Positions 60,663-64,000 of a DNA stretch of 64,000 bases are shown piece by piece. A program made the translations under genes and the position numbers. The notes under the pieces are model-generated. The model made no database searches. It had not been told where the DNA came from and saw nothing but the letters and a program-made list of their open reading frames with translations. This DNA comes from JAHWKI01 sp035513575 (GTDB lineage Bacteria > Gemmatimonadota > Gemmatimonadetes > Longimicrobiales > RSA9): assembly GCA_035513575.1 (NCBI GenBank), contig DATKBW010000023.1, forward strand, positions 42,204 to 106,203, given 5' to 3'. Position 1 is the stretch's first letter. Each line of letters opens with the position of its first letter.

Positions 60663-61388
60663 ATGACTCGATCCGCTGCCGTGGCCGATACCGCCCGGGG
60701 GGCGTCCCCGTCCTCGCCCGCCAGTGCGGCGCTCGAGGTGGTGCGCTCGCCGGAGCGGGCGGCCACGCTGCTGGACCCGGTGCATCGCCGGCTGATCGAG
60801 GCGCTGCGGGAGGCACCGGACTCGGCGGCGGGGCTGGCGCGGCGTTTCGGGGAGAAGCGTCAGACGGTGAACTACCACCTGCGGGCGCTGGAGGATGCGC
60901 GGCTGGTGGAGCTCTCCGAGGAGCGGCGCCGGGGGAACTGCACGGAGCGGGTGATGCGGGTCGTGGCGCGGGAGTACGTGCTCGATTCGGCGGCCCTGGG
61001 CACGCTGGGCGCGCCGGGTCGGCCGACCGGAGACCGGTTCTCCGCGACGTATCTGATCGCGGTAGCCGCCCGGGCGATCCGGGAGCTCGCGGACCTGGTG
61101 GAGCGTGCGGGGCGGCAGAAGGCCCGGCTGGCCACCGCGACGGTGGAGACGGAGGTCCGGCTCGCCACGCCGCGGGACTTCGGACGCTTCACGGAGGACC
61201 TCGCGGAGGCGGTGGGCCGGGTGGTGGCCAGACATGATGCGGGAGAGGGCGGCCGGCCTTTGCGCGTGATCGCCGCGGCGTATCCGGCCGCGGCCGGGGC
61301 GGCGGATGTCGACAGGGCGGAGGGCGAACCCACCCGGCGAGCTCGGGGCGAAGCCCGGCGGGCCCAATCCGGAGGAACCCATGAGTGA
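60663..61388 (+). CDS. ArsR-family (HTH) transcriptional regulator
   Basis: A 241-residue regulator. Winged helix: LLDPVHRRLIEALREAPDSAAGLARRFGEKRQTVNYHLRALEDARLVELSEERRRGNC, matching ArsR/SmtB-type folds, here longer than the usual 100 residues with an extra C-terminal helical domain (VAARAIRELADLVERAGRQKAR). No metal-binding ELCVCDL motif is seen, so it is a non-metal sensor type. The start is the ATG at 60663. Its last bases overlap the first of the AHSA1 gene (ATGAGTGA, 61381-61388), a pairing common for ArsR/AHSA1 modules. Confidence 0.85.
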   Translation: MTRSAAVADTARGASPSSPASAALEVVRSPERAATLLDPVHRRLIEALREAPDSAAGLARRFGEKRQTVNYHLRALEDARLVELSEERRRGNCTERVMRVVAREYVLDSAALGTLGAPGRPTGDRFSATYLIAVAARAIRELADLVERAGRQKARLATATVETEVRLATPRDFGRFTEDLAEAVGRVVARHDAGEGGRPLRVIAAAYPAAAGAADVDRAEGEPTRRARGEARRAQSGGTHE

Positions 61389-62169
61389 CGACGGCAGGAC
61401 GCCCCCACGGGCGACGGGTGAAGGCACCCGCTCGGCGAGCGGAGAGGTGGAGATCGACGCGCCGGTGGAGCGGGTATGGCGGGCGCTCACGGAGGCGCGC
61501 GAGCTGGAGCGGTGGTTCCCCCTCGAGGCGCGGGTCTCGCCGGGGAAGGACGGATCGATCTGGATGTCGTGGAAGAACGAGTATGCGGGCGAGTCCCGGA
61601 TCCTCGAGTGGGATCCGCCCCACCGCCTGGTGACGTCCTGGGGGTGGCACGAGGAGGACGCGGCGCCGGCGCAGCGGACGGAATACGTGCTGGAGGAGCG
61701 GGGCGGCCGGACGGTGGTGCGGGTCACGACGTCTGGCTTCCCGACCGACGCTTCCTGGGATGGCTGGGTGGAGGGCACGGTGCGCGGCTGGCGCTTCGAG
61801 CTGGCGAGCCTGAAGCGGTACCTGGAGCGGCACGAGGGGACGGACCGGACCGTCGTGTACCTCCGGCGTCGGGTCGCGCTTCCGCCCGAGGAGGCATGGC
61901 GTCGGCTGCTGAGCGCGGACGGCTTCGGCGAGGTGGCGGGAAGCCTGGAACGGTTCGACGACGCGCCGCCGCTCCAGGTGGCCGGGATCGCCCGCGAGCC
62001 CGCGGGCGCCGTGGTCCGCCTGAGCAGCGAGCCAACGCCCGGGTCGTCCGATCGCCGCGACATGACCCTGTGGATCCAGCTCTGGGGGGAGGCGGCTCCC
62101 CTCGCCGGGATCGAGCGCGCCTGGCGCGCGCGGCTCGAGCGCGTCTTCCCGGAGGGGCAGATGGTGTGA
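61381..62169 (+). CDS. AHSA1/SRPBCC-domain protein, two-domain form
   Basis: A 262-residue protein. The N-terminal half is an AHSA1/START-like domain: SASGEVEIDAPVERVWRALTEARELERWFPLEARVS, SRILEWDPPHRLVTSWGWHE, RTEYVLEERGGRTVVRVTTSGFP, WVEGTVRGWRFELASLKRYLE. A second, weaker SRPBCC-like half follows from about residue 150 (VYLRRRVALPPEEAWRRLLSADGFGEVAG). SRPBCC proteins have a hydrophobic pocket for lipids or ligands. GGAGGAACCC lies upstream of the ATG at 61381. Partner of the regulator; ligand unknown. Confidence 0.9.
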   Translation: MSDDGRTPPRATGEGTRSASGEVEIDAPVERVWRALTEARELERWFPLEARVSPGKDGSIWMSWKNEYAGESRILEWDPPHRLVTSWGWHEEDAAPAQRTEYVLEERGGRTVVRVTTSGFPTDASWDGWVEGTVRGWRFELASLKRYLERHEGTDRTVVYLRRRVALPPEEAWRRLLSADGFGEVAGSLERFDDAPPLQVAGIAREPAGAVVRLSSEPTPGSSDRRDMTLWIQLWGEAAPLAGIERAWRARLERVFPEGQMV

Positions 62170-62191
62170 GGAGGACCGCCCCGCTCCCGGC

Positions 62192-63079
62192 CTATGCGAC
62201 CGAAGCTTCGTAGATGCTCTCGATGGCCGCGTCCAGAGCCGCGTTGAACGCCTCGTCGCTCTGGTCCGCGTTCAGCCCCTCGGTCAGGGCGCGGGAGAAG
62301 CTCGCCACGACGCCCGGGTTCCGTGCGAGCCGGGCGTTCGCCTCATCGCGGCTGTACCCGCCCGAGAGCGCCACGACCCTGAGCACCCGGGGGTGCTCCA
62401 CGAGGTCGCGATAGAAGTCGTCCTCCTCGGGCAGCGTCAGCTTGAACATCAGGGTCTGGTCGTCCGGGATGGCCTCGAGCCCGGCGAGCAGCCCGTCCCG
62501 GAGGAGCGCCTCCGCCTCGGCCTTGTCGGGGCTGTGGATGTCCACCTCGGGCTCGAGGATCGGCACGAGCCCCGCGGCCAGGATCTGTCGCCCGACCTCG
62601 AACTGCTGGCGGGCGATGGCCTTCACGCCGGCCTCGTCGGCGCGCTTGATCACCGACCTCATCTTGGTGCCGAACACACCCTTCTGCCGGGCGCGGGCGA
62701 GGAGACCGTCGAGGCCGGGGATGGGCTTCATGACCTGCACGCCGTCCGCCTCGCTCGCCAGGCCCTGGTCGACCTTCAGGAACGGGACCACTCCCTTGAC
62801 CGACCACAGGTAGTCCGCCGTGCCGCGCCCTTCGATCTCGCGATCCATGGTGTTCTCGAAGAGGATCGCGCCGAGGATCCGGTCCCCGTCGAAGGCCGGG
62901 CTGGTGATGATGCGCGTCCGCATCTCGTGGATCCGGTCGAACATCTCCGGTTCGTTGCCGTACGCGTCCTCCCCGATCCCATAGAGCTTCAACGCCTTCG
63001 GGGTGCTGCCACCGCTCTGGTCCAGGGCCGCGATGAAGCCGTCCCCCCCACGAATCTTGTCGAGCTGTTCCCGGTCCAT
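62192..63079 (-). CDS. fda: Fructose-bisphosphate aldolase, class I
   Basis: A 295-residue aldolase closely matching the staphylococcal class I enzyme in length and order: FIAALDQSGGSTPKALK, EMFDRIHEMRTRIITSPAF, AILFENTMDREIEG, VVPFLKVDQGL, GVFGTKMRSVI, QQFEVGRQILAAGLVPILEPEVDI, TLMFKLTLPEED (Schiff-base lysine segment), and VVALSGGYSRDEAN. It cleaves fructose 1,6-bisphosphate without a metal ion. The start is at 63079; the upstream frame in the 63080-63214 region has no protein character. Isolated gene. Confidence 0.96.
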   Translation of the reverse strand: MDREQLDKIRGGDGFIAALDQSGGSTPKALKLYGIGEDAYGNEPEMFDRIHEMRTRIITSPAFDGDRILGAILFENTMDREIEGRGTADYLWSVKGVVPFLKVDQGLASEADGVQVMKPIPGLDGLLARARQKGVFGTKMRSVIKRADEAGVKAIARQQFEVGRQILAAGLVPILEPEVDIHSPDKAEAEALLRDGLLAGLEAIPDDQTLMFKLTLPEEDDFYRDLVEHPRVLRVVALSGGYSRDEANARLARNPGVVASFSRALTEGLNADQSDEAFNAALDAAIESIYEASVA

Positions 63080-63225
63080 GCCTGTTCTCTCTGTCCGTCG
63101 TTCACAGTGGCCATCCAAGATAGGATGTCGGCCACCGTCGCGCTTCCCTGCGGGGGCTTCCTGTTGCTTTTCGATCGCCGTTCCCCATTCTAGAGCGCGC
63201 TCCCGAGCCCGCACACCTCCGGCCG

Positions 63226-64000
63226 ATGCCCCAGGAACACCCGCGTTCGTCGCGGCAACGCTATCGTTCGTTCCTGAACGATTACAGGCTGCGGCGCCTC
63301 GATGACGCCGCCGAGGCCGCCGCGGCCGGCGGTCCGGCGGACGGGACAGGCACCGAGGAGGCGGCCGGAGACGCCGACGGACGGCGACCCCGTCGCCTGC
63401 TGCCGGGCAGGCGGCGCGAGTACCTGCGCGACTACCTGCGCTGGCTTCGCCCCCACCGCGGCGCGGTGGCCCTGGTGTTCCTGCTCGCTCTGATCGGCGC
63501 GGGCCTCCAGATGGTCGAGCCGCTGTTCATGCGGTTCATCATCGATCAGGTGCTCTTGAACGACGAACTGGCCTCGACGACGCGCCTGGCCCATCTCCAC
63601 CTGGCGGGCGGCGTGTTCGTCGGCGTGATCGTCCTCTCCAAGTTGATCGGCGTCGTGAAGGACTACCGCCAGAAGCAGCTCAACGTGCGGGTCATGCTGT
63701 CGCTCCGCAGGTCGCTATTCGAGCGGTTGCTGCACTTGCCGCTGCAAAAGCTGTGGGAGATGAAGACCGGCGGCATTCTGTCTCGCCTGACGGGCGATAT
63801 CGACACGACGACCGGCCTCTTGCAGATGGCGATCATCTCGCCCGCCATCTCGATCATCCGCCTGCTCATCGCGGTGGGCGTGCTGATGGTCCTCAACTGG
63901 CGGCTGGCCCTGACGGCCCTGGCGATCATTCCCGGCGTGATGCTGATGAGCTTTGCCGTGGCGCGGCGCATCCGGCCGATCTACCGTTCGGTCCGCAAGG
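63226..64000 (+). CDS. ABC transporter, membrane-spanning part (3' end outside window)
   Basis: The open frame runs to the window edge with about 258 residues. After a charged low-complexity start (RRLDDAAEAAAAGGPADG), the membrane domain begins: PHRGAVALVFLLALIGAGLQMVEPLFMRFIIDQVLL, VFVGVIVLSKLIGVVKDY, RSLFERLLHLPLQKLWEMKTGGILSRLTGDIDTTTGLLQMAIISPAISIIRLLIAVGVLMVLNWRLALTAL. This is the exporter fold of MsbA/McjD type, and the ATPase domain presumably follows outside the window. Substrate unknown. Confidence 0.92.
   Translation, partial: MPQEHPRSSRQRYRSFLNDYRLRRLDDAAEAAAAGGPADGTGTEEAAGDADGRRPRRLLPGRRREYLRDYLRWLRPHRGAVALVFLLALIGAGLQMVEPLFMRFIIDQVLLNDELASTTRLAHLHLAGGVFVGVIVLSKLIGVVKDYRQKQLNVRVMLSLRRSLFERLLHLPLQKLWEMKTGGILSRLTGDIDTTTGLLQMAIISPAISIIRLLIAVGVLMVLNWRLALTALAIIPGVMLMSFAVARRIRPIYRSVRK

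Overview
The window is very GC-rich and almost fully coding on both strands. It reads as a chromosomal segment of a Gemmatimonadota-like, Gram-negative, probably aerobic chemoheterotroph. This is an inference from family content: a RagA/SusC and RagB/SusD outer-membrane pair, a PadR regulator joined to a duplicated ABC permease of the acidobacterial orphan (ADOP) type, secreted TolB-propeller amidohydrolases, SET and ATP-grasp domains, a coproheme-type HemQ, and many small signal-peptide proteins of unknown function. I saw no rRNA, complete tRNA, CRISPR array, intact transposase or phage gene. Many starts given here are internal to longer open frames, chosen by ribosome-binding site, signal peptide or overlap with the upstream stop.

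Layout. 1-8.4 kb: a truncated DUF885 protein, a CDF metal exporter, an ATP-grasp/SET fusion, a fatty-acid desaturase, a decayed cyanophycinase-like gene, a cyclophilin and an MFS exporter. 8.4-13.8 kb: a SusD/SusC pair and a stand-alone TonB-plug lipoprotein. 13.9-19.8 kb: an acyl-CoA thioesterase, a lipoprotein, and a tightly coupled ECF-sigma operon whose two upstream genes both carry glycogen-binding (CBM48-like) domains. 19.8-30.6 kb: a GAF-PAS-GAF histidine kinase, an M15-like lipoprotein, a giant propeller-amidohydrolase, a TPR protein, a collapsed lhr-nei DNA-repair locus, and HemQ. 30.8-37.7 kb: two cation/proton antiporters, surface proteins, an F420-oxidoreductase-like protein and a DUF4212/sodium-solute symporter pair. 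37.8-40.6 kb: a gluconate module (6-phosphogluconate dehydrogenase, GntP permease, gluconokinase). 41.2-46.8 kb: PadR/ADOP permease, citrate synthase, a membrane protein.

47.1-55.0 kb: a co-directional respiratory block made of an SPFH protein, a nonaheme-type cytochrome, a Tat-exported NapA-like molybdoenzyme, a five-heme NapB-like protein built from two repeats, a tetraheme lipoprotein, a ferredoxin-like electron-transfer subunit and an NrfD-like quinol-oxidising membrane subunit. Most stops and starts in the block overlap. The arrangement suggests quinol-driven periplasmic nitrate (or related oxyanion) reduction in which NrfCD-like subunits replace NapC/NapGH. 55.1-64 kb: a PH-domain protein, a DUF819 transporter, an antiporter, a 75-base MITE-like inverted-repeat element, an aquaporin divergent from an ArsR/AHSA1 pair, a class I fructose-bisphosphate aldolase, and the start of an ABC exporter.

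The strongest candidates for undescribed biology are the ATP-grasp/SET fusion, the glycogen-binding ECF-sigma operon, and the NapA-NrfCD respiratory block with its duplicated NapB.
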